DNA from: Ursus arctos
Lineage: Eukaryota; Chordata; Mammalia; Carnivora; Ursidae
Direction of reading: 5' to 3'
Assembly: GCF_023065955.2 (NCBI RefSeq)
Contig: NW_026622797.1
Location: 58,339,689 to 58,403,688 of the forward strand
Length of the DNA stretch: 64,000 bases
Shown piece after piece: positions 47,562-59,500 of the stretch (the stretch's first letter is position 1; every line of letters begins with the position of its first letter). Under the pieces are notes generated by a model. It was not told the DNA's origin. It made no database searches and saw nothing but the letters and a program-made list of their open reading frames with translations. Position numbers and translations under genes: made by a program.

Positions 47562-50500
47562 TACCACATACATAGATTTGTGTAATAACTACTACAATCA
47601 GGATATGGAACTATTCATAATCACAAAGAAATTTCCTGGTACTACTCCTTTGTAGTCAGACCCTACCCTGACCTTAACTCTTGGAAATCATTGATCTGTT
47701 CTCCATTTCTATAATTTTACTATTGCATGAGTATTATATAAATGGAATTGTACAGTATGTATCTTTCAAAATTGTACCCCCCAGCATAAAATACCCTTGA
47801 AATCTATCCAAGTTCTTGTATCAGTAGTCATCCCTTTTGATTTCTGATTAGTATTTCACAGTTTGTTTAACCATTCACCTATTATAGGATATTTTGGTGT
47901 TTCCGGTTTTTGGCTATTACGAATAAAGCCACTGTTGACATTTATGTACAGGTTTTTGTGTGGACGTAAGTTTTCACTTCTCCGGGATAAGTGTCCAAGG
48001 ATGCAATTGTTGTTTTGAATGATGTGTGTGTTTAACTTTAATAGAAACTGCTAAACTGCTTCCCATAGTGTCTGTATCACTTTCATTTTCACTAGTAATG
48101 TACAGGAGAGCTAGTTGCTTTCGTATCCCAGTGCACCCTTGGTTATACCAGGTGTGGTTAAATTTTAGCCAGCTTGATAGGCATGCGCTGGCTTTCATTT
48201 GCATTCCTCTAATAGTTATTGATACTTCACATCTCTTCATGTGCTTATTTGCATCTGGATATCCTCTTCGATGGATTGTCTGTTCTACCCAGACCCATTG
48301 TATAATTGGGTTGCTTGGTTTGTTGTTGGTGGTTTTATGGGAGTTCGGTTTTACTGTTGAGCTTAAAGAATATCCTCATATATTCTAGATATAAGTCCTT
48401 TGTGGGGTATGTGTTTTGCAGATATTTCCTCCCCGTCTGTGATTCATCTTTTCTTTTTCTTAACAGGGTCTTTTTCAGGGCAAAAGTTTTCAATTTTAAG
48501 TCCAATTTAATCAATGTTTTCTATTTTGGATTGTGCTTTTGGTGTCAGGTGTAAGAAGAACTCTGTGCCTAACACTAAGTCGTGAAGATCTGTGATAGTT
48601 TCTTCCAAAAGTGTTGTGGTTTTGCATTTAGATCAGTGATTTATTGTAAGTTCATTTTTGTATAAGATGTGATTTAGGTTTAAGTGTTCTTTTTTGGTCT
48701 ATGGTATCCAATTGTTTCAACATCATTTATTGAAAAGACTGTTTTTCCTCCATTGAACTGCTTTTCACCAGTGTCAAAAAAATCAGTTGGGTGAACTTTA
48801 TAATGTCCCTAGTAATTTTCTTTGCTCTAAGGTCTACTTTGTCTAAATGTTTATTGAACAATTGAATGTTGTGCAGCAGAGTAACTAGCTCATAAAGCAG
48901 ATCTCTATGTTAAGTTTGAACATATAGACTGGATGAGGGATTATTTTAGGATGGTATGTATATATACACACACATATACATACAGGTTTTTCTTTTGTGG
49001 AGGGATTTGAGCCTATGTATAAATCCATTCATGTAGCTAACGTGACAGAATTTGAACTAGTTTTGACAAGTAATCTCAGAATTAATATTATCCTAGTTGA
49101 AAAGGGCACATAGTTTTATTTTGAATATCATTTTTTTATAATTATGCAGCATAATATTGGTACAGAAACTAATGGTATGAAAAACTTTTACATATATGTT
49201 ACTTATTTTTGCCAATTTCAGAAATTTCTGATTAGAGTTAGGTGGCAGAATGCAAGACCTTTATTTTATATTTTAGAATAAAATCCAAAAGTAAGGGGAA
49301 AACCCTTTTGTTTATCAATTATAATATGAGATTGTCATGTAAAATAGTTACTTGAATTACATGCATATCAGGGATTTACACTGTGTAAAGCTTTCTCTAG
49401 ACATTTAATTTTTATTTTCAGAGGCGCCTGGCTAGCTCAGTTGGTTAGAGCATGTGACTTTTGATTTTGGGGTCATGAATTTGAACCCTGTGTTGGGCAT
49501 AGAGATTACTTAATAATTTTGTTTTCAATTTATTCAGAGAATCAGGTCAGTTGGACTCCACAAACTAAACCATGGGTTTTCAGTGAATACAGAATCATGT
49601 GGTTCAAATCCTGTAGAATGACTTTTGCCTGCTTGAATAGAATGAAAATTTACAGGTAAGTTTATTTGTTACCGTGGCAAATATTTACATAATTATGTAC
49701 AATAATAGTTTAGTATGGATTATATTTAATAAACACTGCTAGTATGAAGTAGTTTATGTGGTTTGATTAAGGTATCTTTTATTTATCTAAATGTCTTTAT
49801 TCTTCCCACGACTTTTACATTTGAAAAGTTTCAAACCTATAGAAAAGTTGTAATACAGTATACATCTCCTGCATACCCTTCATCTATATTCAAAGGTAGC
49901 TTTTATTTTTAATGTAAGACTTTATTACCCGGAGAAATACTTTTTACTTCCTCACTTGTGACAAGACACAACTAATGCAGTGCTTAAAATCATATATGAT
50001 TTGGGTACAACATAAATATGATTAGGTAGATAACTATACAATTCTAGGTGGTAAGATTGAATCAAAGTAACGTCTTTCTGTATTTGTATTTTATGAACCA
50101 ATTTCTAACCTTGTGAAAAATATTGCGTAGAGTTAAGGTATGAACTCTGTTTTCCAAGTGCACGCTCTACTTCTTGTAAATAAGCTAGCTCCTTTAAAAC
50201 TTGATGTGTGTGACATTGTTGGTAGTCAGCTGGGCAACCACGTATGGCTACCTGTTGTATGTTAGTCATTGATTATTGAGCGTTTGCCTGAAGCACAGAA
50301 AAAGATGGTAATATTCATGAGATAATAGTAAAGAAGAATGATATTTAACTCTTAAAAGGATAATAAGTCATCAATGTAGAATGTACTATCTGTAGCTAAG
50401 AAAAACACAGTAAAAATTTGAATGGTATTACCTATTCTAGTGTAACAACCTTATTCTTTTTTTACCCAAGAACTTGTGGAGGATTTTCCTATCATGTACT

Positions 50501-53500
50501 TTAACATGGAATTTGGTATAGTGTCTGATCTGTTTGGTCCCTGTTTGATCCCATTTGATTTAAAAAAAATTAGGTGAATTATATACTTTTCTGGGCCTTC
50601 TTTATTAGGTTATTCATTGACATATGTTTCCTGAGTACTAACTGTGTTCCAGGACCTGTGCTAGTCACTAGGAATAAAATGGTAAATGAGACAGTCCATA
50701 CCTTGCCCTCATAGTGTTTAGTGGGGAGACATGATCAAATTGTCACATAGCTCCATGAAGAAATACAAAGTTAAATGGGAGTTAAAATAGGGGACTATAA
50801 CCCAGTCTTTAGAGTCAGGGAAGACTTCTTAGATGGCATTCCATTTAAACTAAGATCTGAAGAATGAAAAGGAATTAATTAGGTACGCAGAGGAGGGAAG
50901 GGAATGTGAGAAGAATGGTCCAGGTGGAGGGAACAACCTATACAAAGTATCTGAGAAAGGAGCAAGTGGGGTCAGTGCAAGGAAATGAAAGAAGGCCCAG
51001 GAGGCCAGAATGGGGAGGTTGAGGAGAGTAGTAGAAAGTGCATTTGGGGAGGGAAGAAATTGGGGACCAAATAATTCAGAGCATTGTATGTCATGCTAAG
51101 GATTTTGGGTTTTTTTCTGAATATCACTGGGAAACCATGGAAGTATTTTAAGTGGGAAAATAGCATGATCATATTTATATTTTGGAAAACCCTGGCTGCA
51201 TTATAGGGAACAGATTGAAGGGAAATGTGGTAGGAAGCGGGCAGACTAATTAGAAGGCTAGGGCAATAAATAGTTCAAGCAAGAGATGATGGTAGCTTAG
51301 ATTAGGATGATAGTAGCAGAAATGAAGAGAAGATGGGGGCACTTGGGTTCAAATCCTGGCTCTACCATTTATTTAATCTCTCTAAGCCTCACTTTTCTTA
51401 CCCGTGTAATAGGGAAAATGATAGAACCTACCTTACAGAGTTGCCAGAATAATTAAATAAGATGACATATGACATATATGGAGTTCTTAAATAGTACCTG
51501 CATTTAGTGATAATAATGGTTACTATTACTATTTCTACTTCTACTACTATTCCTATTATTTTGTTATCATCATTACTGTTAGATGTGACCTTGAAGGCTA
51601 AGTTTTGTAACATTCCATTTCTGTTGTAATTTACTTTGAAACCAAATTAACTTTGCTAATGGAACTCTGTTCCATCTGTGAATATAAGTTAGAATATCTT
51701 TTTTTTATGATTTTTATTTTGTTGTATTAGTCACCATACAGTACATCCCCAGTTTTTGATGTAGTGTTCCCTGATTTATTATTTGCGTACAACACCCAGT
51801 GCACCACGCAATACGTGCCCTATAAGTTAGAATATCTTAATTATAATAAAATTATAAGTTAGAATGTCTTTCTACATAAATAGATCCTATGTTATATTTT
51901 TTAAAAATATCTGTTTTTGCCTCTTAGGTACCCTTGGAGAAGACTGTACAGTACTTCTCAAACCACTGTAGACAACAGTGAGATAAAAACATTCCTGGCC
52001 CTGGCTCACAGGTGGTGGGATGAACAAGGAGTATATGCACCTCTTCATTCTATGAATGACCTGAGGGTACCATTTATTAGGTAACATTTATTAGGTAACA
52101 TTCCAGAAACTCTAAGTCTTTTAAAATGCAACTCTTTTCAATAATTTATCTCCTTTTGAGTTTATTTTTCTCTTGGTTTATACCTAAGTTCAAAATGCTG
52201 CATTTTAAGTTTGCTTTAGAAATTAGAGAGATTCTGGGGCAGCTGGCTGGCTCAGTCAGTAGAGCATGTGACTCTTAATCTCAGGGTCATGAGTTCAAGC
52301 CCCATATTGGGTGTGAAGCCTCCTTAAGATAAAAATTAAAAAAAAAAAAAAAAAGAAATTAGATCCTTTTCAATGTCCATTGTTTGAGCCATTAATTTTT
52401 AAATAACGTTACCCCAAATCTATGCTGCTTTTATTAATTAACTTGAAGCATTTTTGGACAATTTCAGGTTAATTAGAATTCAATCCTTATGAAAAGGAAC
52501 TAGGATCCTATGACATCAAGGTCATTTTATACTGACTTTCACCTTTAGGCAGTCTTGATAAAGGGGTACCTGGCTGGTTGAGTCACTAGAGCACTCAACT
52601 CTTAATCTCAGGGTCGTAAATTCAAGCTCCACGTTGGGCGTGGAACCTGCTTAAAAAAAAAGATATCCTAAGGTATCCTTATTATATATAACATTCATTT
52701 TATTTTATATACATATATATGTATATGTAATATATATGCATATATATGTATATATATATTAAGATTTTATTTATTTGAGAGAGAGTGAGAGAGAGCATGA
52801 GCAGGGGGAGAGGGAAAGGGAGAAGCAGACTCCCTGATGCAGGGCTCAATTGCAGGACCCCTGGGATCGTGACCTGAGCCGAAGGCAGTTGCTTAACTGA
52901 CTGAGCCACCAAGTGCCCCAATATAACATTTATCTTAATATGAGTATAACTAAAATTCATATACAGTCCAACTTGAAAGTTTAGTTTACAGTACTGTTAT
53001 ATATATATATAGGTGTATATGTGTGTGCTTATGTTTGTGTATGTGGTAAAGTATTACTGTGATTATCTTAGAATGAAGTTAACTTGATTTGGATGCCTAT
53101 TTACATTATCATGAAAACACCACTAACTTAGAAGATCAAAAGAGAATCAATTTAGAAGGGAATCTAGGCAAAATCTGAAAATACAGATCTCCAGTATGCT
53201 GTTTCTAAGCCCTATAAAATAACCTATTTGTTGCTGACATGAAATGGGTCTAGCAAGTACTGACAATGTAGCTAATAGATGCTTCAGCTGACATGATCTC
53301 TCAAACAAATAAGATTAGGTGAATCTAAACTAGATTGTTTTTAAAGTTTTTCTTTAGATTATACTAAAGTAATAGTTAACTCATAATTATTACTAGTTTA
53401 TTTCAAGAGCTTTACTTTAAACCTCCTTCCTGCTTTTGATTATTAAAAAGTCTTTTACTACTGAAAATAAAAGGTCTGTTTACCCCCAAATATCAACAAT

Positions 53501-56500
53501 CCATTTAAAATGAGAGCTTAATATATCCTTGAAAATTGTACACATTTAAGATTTTATTGACAAAATTAATAATTTGTTTTTGTATGTTTTGGACTTTTAA
53601 AAAAGAGACAATCTTTTAAAAACAGTTGCTCATCACCAGTCAGGAAAACCTTTGTCTGGGATGAAGATTCTTGATGTTGGCTGTGGTGGTGGATTATTAA
53701 GTGAAGTAAGTGGTTTACAACTTTCCCGCCATTTTTAACTGGGAAAAAATTTGAGAAAAAGTAGGCTTATGATTCATATCCTTTTAACAAATAGTATTGT
53801 TTATTTAAAAAAAAAGAAATGCATAATGTTCTTAATATTTTTACCATCATAAAACTAATATACGCTTTTTGCTTTCTTAAAAAATATATAAAAATTTCAG
53901 AAAATTATAGAGAGGATTTTTTTTTTTTGGTGTTTTTTGTTTGTTGTTTGTTTTTGCACAAAATTGGGCAGTGGTCTTCCAAATACTGAAAATTTCGTTG
54001 TCTTTTCTAAGAGATTGGGCAATTTCCACTGGTTTAAATGCAATGATAAGCCATTCTTTTGCACTTGCTTCAATATCAAAACCTAGCAGAGTACTACTTC
54101 CTGCTTGTGATGCTCTCCCCTTCTTGGGTGCTTTGGGGTACTTGGAAGAATACTCATTCAGCCTGTGTAAAAAATATTTGCCTCAACTTATAGTGTATTT
54201 ATGCCCTGCAGCTCTATGTTGCAGTCTTCTATCAACACAATAACTTTCATGCACTTTAAATATATTAATACTCTATTATGTGTGTGTAAATGTACCTATA
54301 AATTATAGAACTCCTCTCCCCCACTATTCTCAAATAGTTCTTCATAAGTTTTTTGTTGTTGTGATTATTGTTCACTCTTAAGCTTTTTATTATGGGAATT
54401 GTCAAATGTGTACAAACTAGAGAAAATGGTATAATGAACTTCCGTGTACCCATACACGATCTCCAATAATTATCCTCTCATGATTAATTTTGTTTCCTTT
54501 TTGATAAGCTCTTTATTACTAACAGGTATTCTATTTTCTTCTTGAGGATAACAGTTTTTTTATCCCATTAGCCTCTAGGGCGGCTTGGAGCTTCAGTTAT
54601 TGGAATCGATCCTGTGGATGAGAACATTAAGATAGCACAGCACCATAAATCATTTGATCCAGTCCTAGATAAGAGGATAGAGTACAGAGCATGTTCCCTG
54701 GAAGAGATTGTGGAAGAGACGGCAGAAACATGTGATGCTGTTGTAGCTTCTGAAGTTGTAGAGCATGTGATTGATCTAGAAACATTTATACAGTGCTGCT
54801 GTCAAGTGTTAAAAGTAAGACTTACCCAGTTTACTTGTTTGTTTTTTCTTTTGAGTGTGTATATGTACCCATAGTAATAAGTGTTTCATAATACTTGAAA
54901 CCAGGAAGCTAGGATTAGGGGATAGCATCTCTGCTGGGGATTATTTCTGCTTCTCAGCTTGCACTCAATACTGGGGTTTTCCAGATACGTATTTTGATAT
55001 ACAAGAATTCTGAAAAGTATTGGTGCTGAACATAATTACAAACAATAAATTTAAAGTGGTTTTTTCCCATTGATATAATCTGGATTAAATACCTAATAGA
55101 TATCGAATGACAATTACTAAGAAATTGACTTGGATTGATACTTAAAAAAACAATAAAAACCATTATTAATTTGTATAAATTGACTTAGATAGCATTTCTT
55201 AAGTAACTCTGTATATGATATATATAACAGTTTTCAGCTTATAAAGGAATACTTCATATATATGATCTCATTGATTTTCCCTACAACCAGATGAGGAAGG
55301 TAAGCAGGTACTGTTGTGACCAACTTGGACCAAAGATCAGAATTTGAGAGATGTCAAAGGTCACTTGGCCTTTTGTTTTTTGGTGTTTTCTGTTTTTTTG
55401 GTTTTTTTTTTTGTTTTGTTTTAAGATTTATTTATTTATTTTAGAGGGGGTGGGTAGAGGGAGAGGGAGAGAAAATCTTAAGCAGACTCCTCGCTGAGCA
55501 GGGAGCCCCACATGGGGCTTGATTTCACAACCCTGAGATCACGACCTGAGCTGAAACCAAGAGTTGGACTCTTAACTGACTGTGCCATGCAGGCACCCCT
55601 TTTTTGTTTTTTTTTTTAGTTGAGGTATAGTTGACACACAATATTTTATGAGTTTCAGGTGTACAACATAGTAATTTGACAATTACAGAATTATGAAATG
55701 CTCACCACAATAAGTGTACTTCCCATCTGTCACCATAAAAAGTTATTACAATATTACTGACTACATTCCCTGTGCTGTATTTTTCATCTTGATGACTTAC
55801 TTGTTGCATAACTGGAAATTTATACCTTTTAATCCCCTTTACCTATTTTGCCCATCTCCTACCCTCCTCTCTAATAGCAATCCCAGTTTGTTCTCTGTAT
55901 TTATGAGTATGTTTCTAGTTTTTGTTTGTTCATTTGTTTTATTTTTTAGATTTCATGTGGAAGTGAAAGCAAATGGTATGTGTCTTTTTCTGTCTGACTT
56001 ATTTCACTTAGCATAATACCCTCTAGGTCCATCCATCTTGTTGCAAATGTCAAGATCTCATTCTTTTTTTTTATAGCTAATAATCCATTGTGTGTGTGTG
56101 TGTGTGTGTGTGTATAGCATGTCTTCTTTGTTCATGTATCGATGGACACCTAGGTTACTTGCATGTCTTGGCTATTGTAGATAATGCTGCAGTAAACATA
56201 GAGGTGCATATATCTTTTTTTTTTACCCCACCCCTCAGCGAGGTCCATATATCTTTTCAAATTAATGTTTGTTTTCTTCAGGTAGATACCCAGAAGTGGA
56301 ATTACTGGATTCTGTGGTATTTCTATTTTAATTTTTTGGGGAACCTCCGTACTGTTTTCCATAGTGGCTGCACCAATTAACATTCTCACCAACAGTGCAC
56401 AAGAGTTCCTTTTCCTGCACATCCTCACCAACACTTGTTATTTCTTTGTCTTTTTGATAGTAGCCATTCTGACAGGTGTGAGGTGGTACCTCATTATGGT

Positions 56501-59500
56501 TTTGATTTGCATTTCTCTGATGATCAGTGATGTTGAGCACTTTTTCACGTGTCTGGTGGTTATCTGTATGTCTTCTTTGGACAATGTCTATCTGGATCCT
56601 GTGTCCATTTTTTAATCAGATTGGGGTTTTTTTGGTGTTGAGTTGTAGGAGTTCCGTATGTATTTTGCAGATTAACTCCTTATCAATTACATCATTTGCA
56701 AATATTTTTTCCTATTTAGTATGTTGCCTTTTTGTTTTGTTGATGGTTTCCTTTGCTATACAAAACGTTTTTGGTTTGATGTAGTCATAGTTGTTTATTT
56801 TTGCATTCATTTGTCTTATCTGAGGAAACAGATCCAGAGAACTACTGCTAAGGCTGATACCCAAGGGATTGATGCCTATGTTTTCTTTTAGGATTTTTAT
56901 AGTTTCAGGTCTTAGATTTAGGTCTTTAATCCATTTTGAGTATTTTTATATATGGTGTAAGAAAGTGGTCCAGTTTCATTCTTTTACATGTAGCTGTCTA
57001 GTTTTCCCATTTTCCATCGTATATTCTTGCCTCCTTTGTCATAGATTAATTGACCATATAAGTGTGGGTTTATTTTTGGGCTCTCCATTCTGTTCTATTG
57101 ATCTGTTTTTGTGCAAGTACCATACTGTTTTAATTACTGTAGTTTGTAGTATAATTTGAAATCTTGGATTGTGATATTTCCAACTTGATACTTTCTCACG
57201 ATTTGGGGTCTTTTGGGGTTTCATACAAATTTTAGAAGTATTTCTTGTAGTTCTGTAACGAATACTATTGCAATTTGGTAGAGATTGCATTGACTCTGTA
57301 GGTTGCTTTGGGTAGTGTAGACATTTTAACAATATTCTTCCCATCCATAAGCATGGTTTATCTTGTTTTCAGAGTTTAGATCTTCCACCTCCTTGGTTAG
57401 TTTTATTCCTAGGTATTTAATTCTTCTTGTTGATGTGATTGTAAATGCCATTACTTTCTTAATTTCTCTTTCTGCTAGTTCATTATTAATGTATAGAAAT
57501 GCAACAGATTTCTGGATATTAATTTTTTATTCTGCACCTTTATTGAATTTATTTTGTTCCTGATCTTAGAGGAAAAGCTTTTAGCTTTTCACCATTGAGT
57601 ATGATGTTAGTTGTGGGTTTTTCATATATGGTCTTTATTCTGTTGAGGTATGTTCCCTCTATACCCACTGTTGAGAGTTTTTATCATGAACAAATGTTGA
57701 ATTTTGTCAAATGCTTTTCCTGCATCTATTGAGATGGTCATATGATTTTCGTCCTTCGTTTCGTTAATGTCTTGTATCTCATTTGTTCATTTGCAGGTAC
57801 TGAACTATTCTTGCATCCCTGAAATAAATGCCACTTGATCCTGGTGAATGATCCTTTTAATGTATTATTGAATTTAGTTATTGGGATATTGGTCTGTAAT
57901 TTTCTTTTCTTGCAGTGTTTTTGTCTGGTTTTGTTATCTAGGTAATGCTGCCCTTTTTCAAGGAATTTGGAAGCATTTAGTCCTCTTTTACTTTTAGAAT
58001 ATTTGAAAACGATAGGTTTTAACTTTTTAAATATTTGGTAGAATTCACCTGTGAAGCCATCTGATCTGGGACTTTTGTTTGTTGAGAGTTTTTTGATTAC
58101 TAGTTACTAGTAACTAGTAATTGATTCAGTTGTTAATAGTAGTTGGTAACATTCAGATTTTCTATTTTTTCCTGATTCAGTCTTAGAAGATTGTGTGCTT
58201 CTAGGTATTTATCCATTTCTACTAGGTTGTATAATTTTTTGGCATTTAATTTTTCATAGTGGTCTCTTGTAATCCTTTGTATTTCTGTGGTGCTGGTTAT
58301 AACTTTTCCTCTTTCATTTATTTGGGCCTTCTTTTTTTTTTTTTCTTGATGAGTCTGGGTAGAGGTTTACCAATTTTGTTTGTCTTTTCAAAGAACCAGC
58401 TGTAAGTTTCATTGATCTTTTCTATTGTTTTTTAGTCTCTGTTCAATTTATTTCTGGTCTGATCTTTATTATTTTCTTCCTTCTATTAACTTTGGGCTTT
58501 GTTTACTCTTTGTGTTTCCTTTAGGTATACAGTTAGGTTGTCTTATTGGAAATTGTTCTTGTTTCTTTGAGGTAAGCCATTGTTACAAACTTCCCTCTTA
58601 GAACTAGCTTTTGCTGCATCTCAAAGATTTTGAACCATTGTGTTTCCATTTTCATATGTCTCCAGGTATTTTTTAATTTGCTCTGACTTCTTCATTGACC
58701 CATTGGTTGTTCAGTTGCATGTTTTTTAGCCTCTACATGTTTGTATTTTTTTCAGTTTTTTTTCTTGTGATTGATTTTTAGTTTCATTCTGTTGTAGTCA
58801 GAAAAGATGTTTGCTATGATTTCAATATTCTTAAATTTATTGATTCTTGGGGCACCAGGGTGGCTTAGTCAAGTGTCTACTTTTGGCCAAGGTCATGATC
58901 TCAGGGTGCTGGGATCAAGCCCCTTGTGGGGTTCCCCACTCAGTAGGGAGTCTACTTCTCCCTCACCCACTACCCCTTCTCCTCCCCTGCTTTTGCGCTC
59001 ATGCTCTCTCCCTCTCAGATAAATAAATAGAATCTTAGAAAAAAATTATTGATTCTTGTTTTGTGGCCTAAGGAGGTCCATCCTGGAGAATGTTCCATGT
59101 GCACTTGAAAAGAATGTGTATTCTGCTGTTTTTATATAAATGTTCTTTATCTCCCTGTTAAGTATATCTGGTCTAATGTGTCAGTCAAAGCAACTGTTTC
59201 CTTATTGATTTCCTGTCTGGATGATCTATCTATTGATGTAAGTGGGATGGGTGTTAAAGTCTCCTACTATTATTGTATTACTGGCAATTTCTCCGTTAAT
59301 ATTTGCTTTATGTGTTTAGGTGCTTTCATGTTTGTTGCATGTAAATTTACAATTGTTATATTTTCTTGTTGGATTGATTCCTTTATCATTATTAATATCC
59401 TTCTTTGTCTCTTATTATAGTCTGTTCTGAAGTCTGTTTTGTCCGATGTATTTAAAGCTTTTTTTTTCTTTGCTTCCATTTGCATGGACTAGCTTTTTCC

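Larger units (their letters stand above)
43874..49537 (+). other. COQ3: COQ3 intron 1
   Basis: 5.7 kb. Holds the rest of the CpG island, a SINE at 44.54-44.73 kb, old repeat sequence (44.9-45.7 kb), a MaLR-type LTR carrying a truncated L1 (46.3-46.75 kb), L1M pieces in both orientations (46.78-48.85 kb), two GT microsatellites (46130-46167, 47533-47561), a 26-base A run (47171-47196) and a short tRNA-type SINE just before exon 2. No exon recognised inside. Confidence 0.7.

Noticed and set aside
49423..49517. A tRNA gene suggested by the A- and B-box-like sequence
   Set aside because: The cloverleaf does not close, and it matches the tRNA-derived head of a carnivoran SINE.
56090..57563. Several 80-100-residue ORFs on both strands
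   Set aside because: All lie in the antisense L1; they are fragments of its broken ORFs or chance frames, not host genes.
58096..58121. CRISPR-like or operator-like repeat
   Set aside because: It is a single palindrome in a eukaryotic L1; there is no spaced repeat array anywhere in the window.
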